Positions 17,484 through 25,833 of a stretch of DNA of 64,000 nucleotides are shown in pieces. A model generated the notes under the pieces. That model ran no database searches, was not told where the DNA came from, and worked only from the letters and a program-made list of their open reading frames with translations. This DNA comes from UBA6168 sp964423205 (GTDB taxonomy: Bacteria > Bacteroidota > Bacteroidia > Chitinophagales > Saprospiraceae), in assembly GCA_964423205.1 (NCBI GenBank), contig CAYRDX010000018.1, forward strand, positions 1 through 64,000. Reading direction: 5' to 3'. How positions within the stretch are numbered: the first letter of the stretch is position 1; every line of letters begins with the position of its first letter. A program made the translations under genes and the position numbers.

Positions 17484-19451
17484 ATGAGAAAAACTGTACT
17501 TCTTCTGCTATTCAGCCTTTTTGCGATTTCTGTTTACGCGCAGAGCAGGCAGAACCTCGTTGCCCGCAACCTGTATTTCAAAGAAAAGAACAGATTTAAT
17601 GTCACCCTTTCAGTGGATGGGAATTTCATTTACTATCAAAAGAAATCTGACGGGACAGACAGCAGTCTGTATTTCGTGAACAAGGCTTCCACTACCGGCG
17701 AATTCCACCGGAAATTCAAAGGTCAGATCCTCAAATGGATGCCAATTTACAGCGAAGGCTTGCTTCTAATCCTCAAGGAAGGAAACGACAAGGCAGTCTA
17801 TTACACTTCACCACTTTCTCAATCGCTGAACAAAATCAATTTGAAACCATTTAAAACCATAGAGTTTCTTGGCCAAAATAAAATGGTGCCGAACAAGGTA
17901 ATGATATATATTGATGGTGTGAAACCAAGCGACAGTGGGTATTTCATTATGGACCTGTTCAACGGCAATATGAAGTTTCTCGGTGGTATAGCAGGGGAGT
18001 ACAGCGATCTATTCGATGAGAATTTCTTTAAAGTAGCCCAATACGTAAAAGATAAATCCGGGAGAAAAATTATCCTGAGACATTCTGTTAATGGCTGGGA
18101 GAAAGAAGCCGCAATAACTGATTCCGTGGCAGCACCTGTGTCAAAACCGGATGCTGTATTGTTAAGTCAAAGCCTGGATGCCCTTTATTTTTTAGAGACA
18201 AACCCGAATGGCATGGTGACCCTTTCAAGTGTTTCACTCAAAACGGGAGTTCAAAAAGAATTGGTATCCGACCTTCCCGGCGATATATCTGAAGAGAACT
18301 TTTCCATCAGCTCAGAAGGCAAACCTATTGCTGTCAATTTCGCCGATAAGTCGTTGAAGAGAATCATGATAGATGCTTCCTTCAAAGAGCTGTTCGAAAA
18401 ACTTGATAAAGAACTGACTTTCCCATACACGATCGTCGATGCAAAAAATGAGAACAAGGAGTTGCTCATTCAATCACTCGACGCAGGCCTTATCAAATTC
18501 TATTATTTCGACAAAGAGAAAGAAAGACTTTCTTATTTGTTCAGCGACTACAGTTATCTCGACAAAGAAAATCTGGCATTTAAGAAATCACATTCCGTTA
18601 AAAGTGCTGATGGCTTGGACATACCCGTCTTGATGTATGCCCGAAAGGACCTGGTTAATGAAAACGGAACGGCTAAACTGCCCATGCCAACGGTCATCTT
18701 CCTATATGGAAATCCCTGGGACGATGTTTCCCGAATTTCCTGGGAGCAGATCAGGCATCTGGAATTGCTCGCCGACAGAGGGTATCTGGCTCTGGCTGTA
18801 AACATTGGTGAAGTAGCACGCAGGAGAAATGAAAAAGGGGAGAGCATCTGGAATGACAAAATAGCATCCGATGTTACCGAAATAGCTAACTGGGGAATAA
18901 AGTCCGGCACAGCGCTACGCAGGAAAATTGGCCTGATGGGTTTCGGCTATGGAGCTTATGCAGCCAATCACACTCTGCTCAAATCTCCGGATATGTTTTC
19001 ACTCGCTGTGTCAATCAACGGCATCGGGGATGTAAAAACTTTTAGCACACATTTAATCGCCCAGGATTCAACTTTTTCAAAACTGGTCGGTGATATCACA
19101 AGTGAAAAGGCATCCAATTATCTGACAGGCATTTCACCTACTCAACAGGCCGGATTGTATAAATCGCCATTATTGATAACCGCAGGTGGGCTGGATAAAA
19201 GGGTACCAAGAGAGCAAAGCGACCTGTTGGCCAAAGCATTGTCCAATCGCGGCAAAGAGCTCATCTACTTTGTGTATCCTGAAGAAGGTCAGGACTTTAA
19301 GGATGAAGACTCATGGGTATCGTTTTGGGCCATTACGGAGTCTTTCCTGAATAAGAACCTGGGAGGCAACAAAGCTCCACGCAGTGCGGATGTAGAATTG
19401 GGAGATTTTCAATTGATTTATGGTGATGAGTTCGTTGCCAGAATCGAGTAA
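17484..19451 (+). CDS. Prolyl-oligopeptidase-family (S9) protein, probable pseudoenzyme
   Basis: The 655-residue protein has a signal peptide (MRKTVLLLLFSLFAISVYAQ), a propeller-like N-terminal half (about 25-370) and a C-terminal alpha/beta-hydrolase domain (about 375-640) of the S9 type, with PTVIFLYGNPWDDVSRISWE. In S9 peptidases the nucleophile sits in Gly-x-Ser-x-Gly-Gly; here the block is GFGYGAY (486-492), with Gly488 (GGC) in the Ser position. Asp571 is kept (GGLDKRVP). The His block PEEGHGF of relatives is PEEGQDF here, with Gln603. Two of three catalytic residues are therefore missing while the frame is intact throughout. It is probably exported and non-hydrolytic, perhaps a binding protein. 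It lies between repeat copy A and the WG-repeat gene. Confidence 0.85.
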   Translation: MRKTVLLLLFSLFAISVYAQSRQNLVARNLYFKEKNRFNVTLSVDGNFIYYQKKSDGTDSSLYFVNKASTTGEFHRKFKGQILKWMPIYSEGLLLILKEGNDKAVYYTSPLSQSLNKINLKPFKTIEFLGQNKMVPNKVMIYIDGVKPSDSGYFIMDLFNGNMKFLGGIAGEYSDLFDENFFKVAQYVKDKSGRKIILRHSVNGWEKEAAITDSVAAPVSKPDAVLLSQSLDALYFLETNPNGMVTLSSVSLKTGVQKELVSDLPGDISEENFSISSEGKPIAVNFADKSLKRIMIDASFKELFEKLDKELTFPYTIVDAKNENKELLIQSLDAGLIKFYYFDKEKERLSYLFSDYSYLDKENLAFKKSHSVKSADGLDIPVLMYARKDLVNENGTAKLPMPTVIFLYGNPWDDVSRISWEQIRHLELLADRGYLALAVNIGEVARRRNEKGESIWNDKIASDVTEIANWGIKSGTALRRKIGLMGFGYGAYAANHTLLKSPDMFSLAVSINGIGDVKTFSTHLIAQDSTFSKLVGDITSEKASNYLTGISPTQQAGLYKSPLLITAGGLDKRVPREQSDLLAKALSNRGKELIYFVYPEEGQDFKDEDSWVSFWAITESFLNKNLGGNKAPRSADVELGDFQLIYGDEFVARIE

Positions 19452-19503
19452 GGCAGATGAACACATTAATACCGAATCACAAGTTTTGATTGCTCTCCCC
19501 GTT

Positions 19504-19531
19504 TTGCAGAATAGCAAAATTCCTATCTTAG
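19504..19531 (+). promoter_or_regulatory. Candidate promoter of the WG-repeat gene
   Basis: TTG at 19504-19506 and TATCTTAG at 19524-19531 (one mismatch to TAnnTTTG) are 17 bases apart, ending 20 bases before the ATG at 19552. Confidence 0.4.
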
Positions 19532-19551
19532 CCGCCTACCATTGAGGCTGC

Positions 19552-20571
19552 ATGAGGAATCCACTTTTTAAAATCCGGGAGAACGGAAAATACGGCTTTA
19601 TGGATGCTACCGGAAGGGTAGTCATCGAGCCTCAATATTATGCAGCTGAAGATTTCTACAACGGATTTTCCCGCATAAAGCTGAATGACAAGATCGTGCC
19701 GATGGACATACACGGCAGGCTACTGATGCGTCATTTCTTTAACTATGTAGGCCTTTTCGAAGAACATCTCGCCAAAGTTCAGCTCGTCCACAAATGGGGC
19801 TTTATTGATGAAAGAGGCCGCCTGAGCATACCACTCCGTTTCTCCGATGCCGGTGATTTTTGTGAAGGCGTCGCTCCTGTAAGTTTCCAGGGTAAATTTG
19901 GCTTCATCGATTCTTTCGGCCATTTAGCCATTGAGCCACACTTCGACTGGGCAGGTGAATTTGACAATGGCTTGGCACCGGTAACTATAGGTGACCAATC
20001 GGGTTATATCAACCGCGAAGGTGAGCTATGTATCGATGTGCAATACGATGCCTGTTTGGGCTTTCAAACTGATGTTGCAGTAGTTGTGAAAAACGGCAAA
20101 TGGGGACTCATTGACGCCAGCGGAAAAACACTGCAGACTCCGCAATTCGACTATTACGAGGATACCACTCACGGAGAATTCTTCGACGGGATGGCCATAG
20201 CAGTAAAAGACGACAAGTTTGGATTCATTAACCGCAAGGGTGAATTGATTATACCACCGCAATTTGCATTCGCCGGCGACTTTGGTGAAGGACTGGCATT
20301 GGTGGAAGTTGACGGCCTTTTTGGATATATTGACAAAGAAGGCAACATGGCTATCGTTCCCCGTTTCGACGATGCCGGTGTTTTTTCCGATGGATTGGCT
20401 CAGGTAAAACAATATGACGAATGGGGATTCATTGACACAGAAGGAAGAATTGTTATTCAGCCTCGGTTCGAGACGGTGCTTCCTTTTAAAGACGGCCTTG
20501 CGTGGGTAAGTGACCAGGGCAAATGGGCCTATATCGACCGATGGGGGGACATTGTATGGAGAGAGGAATGA
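19552..20571 (+). CDS. WG-repeat (KWG) protein
   Basis: The 339-residue protein consists almost wholly of WG repeats of roughly 40-50 residues, for example 'KWGFIDERGRLSIPLRFSDA', 'KFGFIDSFGHLAIEPHFDWA' and 'EWGFIDTEGRIVIQPRFETV'. Seven to eight units fill the chain from residue 1 to the end. No signal peptide is visible, so it is likely cytosolic unless exported by another route. WG repeats are thought to form beta-rich binding scaffolds; no specific ligand is known. The C-terminus (WAYIDRWGDIVWREE) runs directly into a palindrome-bearing tandem repeat in DNA and then the assembly gap. The stop codon lies before the gap, so the gene is complete. Confidence 0.9.
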   Translation: MRNPLFKIRENGKYGFMDATGRVVIEPQYYAAEDFYNGFSRIKLNDKIVPMDIHGRLLMRHFFNYVGLFEEHLAKVQLVHKWGFIDERGRLSIPLRFSDAGDFCEGVAPVSFQGKFGFIDSFGHLAIEPHFDWAGEFDNGLAPVTIGDQSGYINREGELCIDVQYDACLGFQTDVAVVVKNGKWGLIDASGKTLQTPQFDYYEDTTHGEFFDGMAIAVKDDKFGFINRKGELIIPPQFAFAGDFGEGLALVEVDGLFGYIDKEGNMAIVPRFDDAGVFSDGLAQVKQYDEWGFIDTEGRIVIQPRFETVLPFKDGLAWVSDQGKWAYIDRWGDIVWREE

Positions 20572-20575
20572 GTGT

Positions 20576-20935
20576 TTGGAGTTTGACTCCGATAGCTATC
20601 GGAGGAAGTTCGAAGTTCGAAGTTTGGAGTTTGACTCCGATAGCTATCGGAGGAAGTTCGAAGTTCGAAGTTTGGAGTTTGACTCCGATAGCTATCGGAG
20701 GAAGTTCGAAGTTNNNNNNNNNNNNNNNNNNNNNNNNNNNNNNNNNNNNNNNNNNNNNNNNNNNNNNNNNNNNNNNNNNNNNNNNNNNNNNNNNNNNNNN
20801 NNNNNNNNNNNNNGAAGTTTGGAGTTTGAAGTTTGACTCCGATAGCTATCGGAGGAAGTTTGGAGTTTGAAGTTTGACTCCGATAGCTATCGGAGGAAGT
20901 TCGAAGTTCGAAGTTTGGAGTTTGGAGTTTGAAGT
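20576..20935. repeat. Tandem repeat (48- and 41-bp periods) carrying CCGATAGCTATCGG, interrupted by an assembly gap
   Basis: The core palindrome preceded by TTTGACT recurs at 20585, 20633 and 20681 (period 48) and, after 100 Ns (20714-20813), at about 20835 and 20876 (period 41). Between cores lie AAGTTCGAAGTT and AGTTTGGAGTTT units, also partly self-complementary. The N run has the standard placeholder length, so the true copy number is unknown. No gene is convincing across it. Confidence 0.9.
20714..20813. other. Assembly gap (100 N)
   Basis: One hundred undetermined bases lie inside the tandem repeat, most likely a scaffold join where short reads could not span the repeat. Confidence 0.99.
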
Positions 20936-20960
20936 TTGGCTGCCCCCCCGAAGCCTCAGG

Positions 20961-21133
20961 GTCGATTGGTTCTATGTTATAAGGGTTTTTTAATTTCAGA
21001 TTTAAGATATCAGACGTATCCCGATAGCTATCGGGATTTGATTTTCAGGGACGCACAAGGCCGCTTCACACACGGAAAATCAAAAATCTGATATCGTCAA
21101 TCAAAAAACAGTCAAAAACCAGAACCAATCGAC
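20961..21133. repeat. Symmetric intergenic element with inverted ends and a 20-bp central palindrome
   Basis: GTCGATTGGTTCT at 20961-20973 is the exact reverse complement of 21121-21133. Inside lie a perfect 20-bp palindrome (21018-21037, core CCGATAGCTATCGG), GATATCAGA (21006-21014) matched by 21087-21095, and GATTTTC (21040-21046) matched by 21075-21081. GAAGCCTC-G/A-GGG motifs lie just outside both ends. The arrangement suggests a small mobile or REP-like element; no ORF is inside. Confidence 0.65.
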
Positions 21134-21314
21134 TCTGCCCGAAGCCTCGGGGCTCGGGGGAGTTTGGAGTTGACTATAATTAATTGAACTACAAATTGTT
21201 ATTGGCCTGCTTTTTCACTTTAAGCTGCCATGATGGTTGAGACTGTTCTGTCTTAGAAATCTTTGCAAGCTTTCTAAACCAACTACTAAGAGCCAATAGC
21301 CAAAAACTAACAAT

Positions 21315-21830
21315 ATGACCTTTCAGGAATTCTTCGATTTACTGGCTGAGAATCCGGTTTACATTCTTGCCTTCTTTATTCTGATTCCACTAACGGCAAT
21401 TCTGGCAGGTTGGATGGGCAAAGGTGAAGGACATCTCACGCCCTGGAAACAACTGTATTCCACGCTGATTTATCTGATTTGCGTGCCTGGTATTTTTGCC
21501 GTTACGCTGAGCATTTACCTATTTGTTTTTGAGCGGCGCAGCATTTTATTGACAGATATTTATACCCAAATTCTTCCGGTATTGTCTATGGTCATCACAC
21601 TAATGGTCATCAGAAAAAATGTCAACCTGGACTTGATTCCCGGGTTTGATAAAATTTCAGGTCTCATCACCATCATAACAGCGACCCTCGTACTTATGTG
21701 GCTGGTGGATCGCACCCGTGTATGGGTCATTTCATTTCTTCCCTTCTGGCAAGCGATACTGATATTTGCTGCTTTACTTTTGGTAGTCAAATGGGGATGG
21801 GGGAAATTATTTTCTAAAGCAACAAGTTAG
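21315..21830 (+). CDS. Small polytopic membrane protein, function unknown
   Basis: The 171-residue protein contains about five hydrophobic helices: residues 16-34 (YILAFFILIPLTAILAGW), 48-70 (LIYLICVPGIFAVTLSIYLFV), 83-98 (ILPVLSMVITLMVI), 115-130 and 137-160 (FLPFWQAILIFAALLLVV). A short cytosolic GKGEGHLTPWKQL loop separates the first two. I do not recognise a family with a known function; similar small proteins occur in Bacteroidota. It is transcribed toward the BatB-like gene on the opposite strand and appears to stand alone. Length and regular membrane topology support it as a real gene. Confidence 0.75.
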   Translation: MTFQEFFDLLAENPVYILAFFILIPLTAILAGWMGKGEGHLTPWKQLYSTLIYLICVPGIFAVTLSIYLFVFERRSILLTDIYTQILPVLSMVITLMVIRKNVNLDLIPGFDKISGLITIITATLVLMWLVDRTRVWVISFLPFWQAILIFAALLLVVKWGWGKLFSKATS

Positions 21831-21880
21831 TTGTCAGGACTTGCTGAAGAAACTGAGATCAATTTTAATTAATGAAAAGT

Positions 21881-22906
21881 TTACCCAAATAAATCCTTGC
21901 CGTCCATCCATTTTTCTCTTTTGAAGGAAATCAGAAACTCGGCAACGAGCAGCAGAAGGGCAATAATCAAAAAGTATTTGAAATAACTTTCATAGTCGGA
22001 AAAGGACCTCGTTTCCAGTTCCACCTTATCCAACTCATCAATTTTATTTCGAAGAAATACAGGAATCTGACTGCTTTGAGAAATATGGTAGTATTCACCC
22101 CCACCTTTTGCGGCTAAGTCCTTTAACATGGCTGGGTTCAGCTTGGAGCGAACCAGTTCTCCCTTTGCATCTCTTTTGTATTCTTCCCGGCCTCCATTGG
22201 AAACCGGAATAAAGCTCCCCTCTTCAGTACCAACTCCGACAGTGAATAATATCAACCCTTCCTCTTTTCCTTTGGTGGCTTGTTCTGCAGCGGCACCTTC
22301 GTGGTCTTCGCCATCGGTCAGCATGATGAGGGCTTTGTGATTTCTTTCGTCACCCTCAAAGGCTCTTCGGGCAACTGAAATAGCCTCAGCCAATGCAGTG
22401 CCCTGCGTAGAGGCAAGGTCGGTATTGGAACTGCGAACGAACATTTTTGCAGCGGCATAATCAGTAGTAAGAGGCATTTGCAGGTAGGCGTTACCTGCAA
22501 AAATTATCAGCCCAAGCCGCTCTCCCTTTAATTTTTCAGAAAGATCTTCCGCCAGCCTTTTTGCTCGCTCCAGGCGGTTTGGCGCCACATCTGTTGCCAG
22601 CATGCTGGTAGAGATATCGAGCGCTATGAAAACGTCTGCACTCTTTCGTTGAGCCTTCTCCCTTTTGATGCCCCATTGCGGATTGGCCCATCCCAAAATG
22701 AGGAACAACATAGCCAGAAGAATAAATGAAAACTTCAGCGGATGTTTCCAGCGGGAAGCTTCCGGCATTAGTTTGGGCATCAGCTTCAGATTACCAAAAC
22801 GCCGGATAGACTCCTTCCTCCATCGCCAGTAATAAAAGAAAAGCAGGGTCAGCAGTGGAAGACTCCATAAAGCCCATAAATATTCAGGATGTTCAAAGCG
22901 GAACAT
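21881..22906 (-). CDS. VWA-domain membrane protein, BatB-like
   Basis: The 341-residue protein opens MFRFEHPEYLWALWSLP with two N-terminal membrane helices (about 10-27 and 58-75). A von Willebrand factor A domain follows, with an intact MIDAS: DISTSM, a downstream Thr, and LTDGEDHEG. A last helix (YFKYFLIIALLLLVAEFLI) precedes a cytosolic tail. This layout matches the Bacteroides aerotolerance proteins BatA/BatB, usually encoded with a MoxR ATPase and batC-E; none of those genes is next to it here. The opening and the RFGNLKLMPKLMPEAS segment favour BatB. It follows the epimerase gene at 39 bases but also has its own candidate promoter at 22936-22963. Confidence 0.87.
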   Translation of the reverse strand: MFRFEHPEYLWALWSLPLLTLLFFYYWRWRKESIRRFGNLKLMPKLMPEASRWKHPLKFSFILLAMLFLILGWANPQWGIKREKAQRKSADVFIALDISTSMLATDVAPNRLERAKRLAEDLSEKLKGERLGLIIFAGNAYLQMPLTTDYAAAKMFVRSSNTDLASTQGTALAEAISVARRAFEGDERNHKALIMLTDGEDHEGAAAEQATKGKEEGLILFTVGVGTEEGSFIPVSNGGREEYKRDAKGELVRSKLNPAMLKDLAAKGGGEYYHISQSSQIPVFLRNKIDELDKVELETRSFSDYESYFKYFLIIALLLLVAEFLISFKREKWMDGKDLFG

Positions 22907-22935
22907 AGCAATCCGTTTTTTACTCTTTTGCCGGG

Positions 22936-22963
22936 CAAAAGTACATCAAATCTTTCTCCTCAA
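22936..22963 (-). promoter_or_regulatory. Candidate promoter of the BatB-like gene
   Basis: On the minus strand, TACTTTTG (22943 to 22936) follows TTG (22963 to 22961) by 17 bases. It overlaps the 3' end of the epimerase gene. Confidence 0.45.
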
Positions 22964-23863
22964 GATGTCGTGCAAGGCAGGTAACAATTCCGGGAAATGA
23001 AACACAAATCCAGATTTCTCGATTTTTTTACTGGCCACCTTGGTACTGTCGAGTACAACATCTGCCATTTCCCCCATGGCTGCCCTAAGTGCAAATGTTG
23101 GGATTGGAAATACATAAGCCAGAGCATGCATTGCATTTTTTAAGGTTTCAACGAATTCCTTATTTCTTACCGGATTTGGAGAAACCGCGTTATAAGCGCC
23201 ATTGATTTTTTCCTCCTCAATAGCCATGACAAATAAACGGCACAGGTCATCGATATGAATCCATGAAAACCACTGTTGGCCATTGCCGAAATAAGGAGAT
23301 GCTAAAAGTTTTAAAGGCAGCATTAATTTGTTCAAAGCTCCACCCCTGCTACTCAGCACTATTCCAATCCTGAAAGCAACAGTCCGGACTCCATTAGCCG
23401 CTACCTCATCGATAGCGTTTTCCCAGGCTACCACAGATTCAGGTAGAAAGCCGTGCTGACCTGATTGGGAATCCTCATCAAGTAACTCCTCGCCTCTGTT
23501 CCCGTAAAAGCCTATGGCCGATGCAGAGATATACGCCTTCAGGTGTGGAATCGAATTGTCGGCTATGTACTTTGAAATTAGCAGTGCACTGTTCACCCTG
23601 CTCGAAATGATTCTTTTTTTCCTCGACCTCGACCAGTTTTTGTCGGCAATTCGGGCGCCGGCCAGATTGATGATGTAGTTACAATCCTGAAAAGCCTGCA
23701 TGTCAAGGGTACCTTTTTCAGAGTTCCATGAATAGACCTGAAAAGGAGAGTTGGGGTCGGGATTCCGGCTGAGATGAGCCACTTTGTAGCCTTTTTCCTG
23801 CAAAATGTGGCTGAGACGTGTTCCTATAAGTCCAGTTCCGCCGGCGATCAAAACTGTTGGCAT
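22946..23863 (-). CDS. TIGR01777 family epimerase (YfcH/SDR39U1-like)
   Basis: The 305-residue extended-SDR protein shows the NAD(P) motif GGTGLIGTRLSHIL at the N-terminus, YIINLAGARIADKNWS, SASAIGFYGNRGEE with the active-site region, WFSWIHIDDLCRLF and the C-terminal DUF1731-like RAAMGEMADVVLDSTKV. This combination is diagnostic of the TIGR01777/SDR39U1 family, whose substrate is not established. The length agrees with the family. It lies upstream of the BatB-like gene on the minus strand and diverges from the ABC transporter operon. The start ATG is at 23861-23863. Confidence 0.92.
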   Translation of the reverse strand: MPTVLIAGGTGLIGTRLSHILQEKGYKVAHLSRNPDPNSPFQVYSWNSEKGTLDMQAFQDCNYIINLAGARIADKNWSRSRKKRIISSRVNSALLISKYIADNSIPHLKAYISASAIGFYGNRGEELLDEDSQSGQHGFLPESVVAWENAIDEVAANGVRTVAFRIGIVLSSRGGALNKLMLPLKLLASPYFGNGQQWFSWIHIDDLCRLFVMAIEEEKINGAYNAVSPNPVRNKEFVETLKNAMHALAYVFPIPTFALRAAMGEMADVVLDSTKVASKKIEKSGFVFHFPELLPALHDILRRKI

Positions 23864-24047
23864 CTGATAATGAGTATTAGATTATTGAATTTGTGAAGTT
23901 AACTCAGATGGATAATAATTTATAAGCCGAAAGGTTTATACAGATTAAAAAATAAGCTAAAGCAATTCCGTGTTCAGGCCTTACATTTACTTCAAACTTT
24001 TAAATTCGGGCTCTGCTTTTTTTTAACCAGCTAATATTGTTTCAACC

Positions 24048-25799
24048 ATGCGCAAAATCCTAGTACTCCTTTTCGTAACACTTTGTTCTGTTTTGTTTTA
24101 TACCGGCTGTAAGCCGGAACCAACCTGGAAAAATAAAGACAATACAGTCAGGGTCCGGCTACCCTCCGATGTAAAATCACTTAATCCATTCCTGTATCGG
24201 ACCGCTTATGAAGCCACTTCTTTGAACCTCGTGTTTCAGTATTTGATGGATTTTGACCCGGCAACACTCCAGTTGTCGCCTCAATTGGTCACTGCTGCCC
24301 CGGTGGTTGCCGACATAACAGAAGGTGAGTATGCAGGTGGTCAGACTTTTACTTTTGAAATTCATGATGAAGCCGTGTGGGATGATGGCGAAGCTGTGGA
24401 TGCGTTTGATGTACTGTTTTCGCTAAAAGTACTTTTCAATCCGAAACTGCCAACTCAGCGGCTTGCCGCTTACCTCGATTTTATCCGCGATGTAGTTATC
24501 GAACCAAATAATCCGAAGAAATTCACCGTTTTCACCAACCGGAAATATTTTCTGGCAGAGACTGCGGTAAGTAACATAACGGTAATCCCGGAGCATATTT
24601 ATGATGCCGACGGGCTGATGAAGACTTTCGCACTGAAAGACCTCACTAATCCAACAAAGGTCGGCGAATTGGTTAATGAGCCTTACCTCCAGCAATACGC
24701 TGATTTGTTTATGTCCCCTGAATTCAGCCGCGATGTGGTTTCAGGCTCTGGCCCTTACCAGCTAAGCGAATGGGTGGACGGACAGAGGATTGTATTGTCA
24801 AAAAAGAAAAATTGGTGGGGCGAGAAACTGGCTAAAAAATTTCCGATGCTGGCGGCTTATCCCGACACCATTACCATCTTGCCCATTCCTGACCAGACAG
24901 CCGCCATAACGGCCCTAAAGGATGAAAGCATTGATGTGGGTCTGGAACTCGATCCTGCCCAGTTTAAGGAGTTGCAAAGCAACCAGTTCGTCAATGAAAT
25001 TTACAACCTCAGCACTCCCCCTCGTTACGTATTCTTTTACGTAGCCATGAACAATAAAAACCCCAAGCTTTCTGATAAACGCGTACGCAGGGCTTTGGCT
25101 CATTTACTGGACATGGACGCCATTATCCGCGACCTCTATGATGGTTTTGGAGAACGGGTAGTTGGTCCGTTCCTCCCCGACAAACCCTATTACCACAAAG
25201 GGTTGAAGCTGATTCAAATGAACCTCGATTCTTCAAGGGCATTACTTGCCGCCGCCGGTTGGACCGACAGCAATGGAAATGGTACGGTTGACAAATTGAT
25301 TGACGGACAATTAGTGGAAATGAAACTGCAATACCTCCAAACGCCCGGTTCAGCTTTTCAGGACAACTTCACTGAGGTATTTAAGGTCAATGCAGCCAAA
25401 ACAGGTATAGAACTTGAAAAAGTTCAGGTGGAAGCCAATGTACTCGGTGAGCGCCTCCGAAACCGCGATTATGAAGTGGCCAACAGGGGAGCTGGCTCAG
25501 GACCGTGGCTCGATGATCCAAAACAGCTTTTCCATACCGACAGCGACAATCCCGGCGGCACCAACTATGCCCGCTTTGGTAATACAGAGTCTGATGCTCT
25601 CATTGACGGCATCCGGGATGCCAAAGATGAAAAGACCCGCAATGAGTTATATCTGAAATTCCAGGAAATCGTGTATGACGAGCAGCCGCTCATTTTCCAG
25701 TTTGCACCGCTGGACAAACTGGCCGTGCACAAACGTTTTGAAGCGACCATCACGCGGAAAACCCCGGGTGTTTCCTTACAGATGTTGAAGTTGAAGTAA
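24048..25799 (+). CDS. ABC transporter substrate-binding lipoprotein, peptide/oligopeptide type (SBP_bac_5)
   Basis: The 583-residue protein begins with a lipoprotein signal (MRKILVLLFVTLCSVLFYTG-C20), so it is probably anchored in a membrane. The remainder fits family-5 solute-binding proteins: DVKSLNPFLYRTAYE, FEIHDEAVWDDGEAVDAFDVLFS, SGPYQLSEWVDGQRIVLSKK, MNNKNPKLSDKRVRRALAHL and the C-terminal YDEQPLIFQFAPLDKLAVHKR. Members deliver peptides, nickel or sugars to Dpp/Opp permeases; a peptide is the default guess. It heads an operon with two permeases (35 bases and then 0 bases apart). No ATPase gene follows, so the energising subunits must lie elsewhere. Confidence 0.92.
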   Translation: MRKILVLLFVTLCSVLFYTGCKPEPTWKNKDNTVRVRLPSDVKSLNPFLYRTAYEATSLNLVFQYLMDFDPATLQLSPQLVTAAPVVADITEGEYAGGQTFTFEIHDEAVWDDGEAVDAFDVLFSLKVLFNPKLPTQRLAAYLDFIRDVVIEPNNPKKFTVFTNRKYFLAETAVSNITVIPEHIYDADGLMKTFALKDLTNPTKVGELVNEPYLQQYADLFMSPEFSRDVVSGSGPYQLSEWVDGQRIVLSKKKNWWGEKLAKKFPMLAAYPDTITILPIPDQTAAITALKDESIDVGLELDPAQFKELQSNQFVNEIYNLSTPPRYVFFYVAMNNKNPKLSDKRVRRALAHLLDMDAIIRDLYDGFGERVVGPFLPDKPYYHKGLKLIQMNLDSSRALLAAAGWTDSNGNGTVDKLIDGQLVEMKLQYLQTPGSAFQDNFTEVFKVNAAKTGIELEKVQVEANVLGERLRNRDYEVANRGAGSGPWLDDPKQLFHTDSDNPGGTNYARFGNTESDALIDGIRDAKDEKTRNELYLKFQEIVYDEQPLIFQFAPLDKLAVHKRFEATITRKTPGVSLQMLKLK

Positions 25800-25833
25800 A
25801 CTGCCTTCAGCCTAAATGAGATGACAAAGGGTC

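Noticed and set aside
20510..20870. Open frames crossing the tandem repeat and the N gap
   Set aside because: The openness follows from the 48-bp period being a multiple of three and from undetermined bases; the real stop of the WG gene is at 20569-20571.
20576..20935. Tandem repeats considered as a CRISPR array
   Set aside because: No unique spacers separate the units; the intervening bases are themselves repeated.
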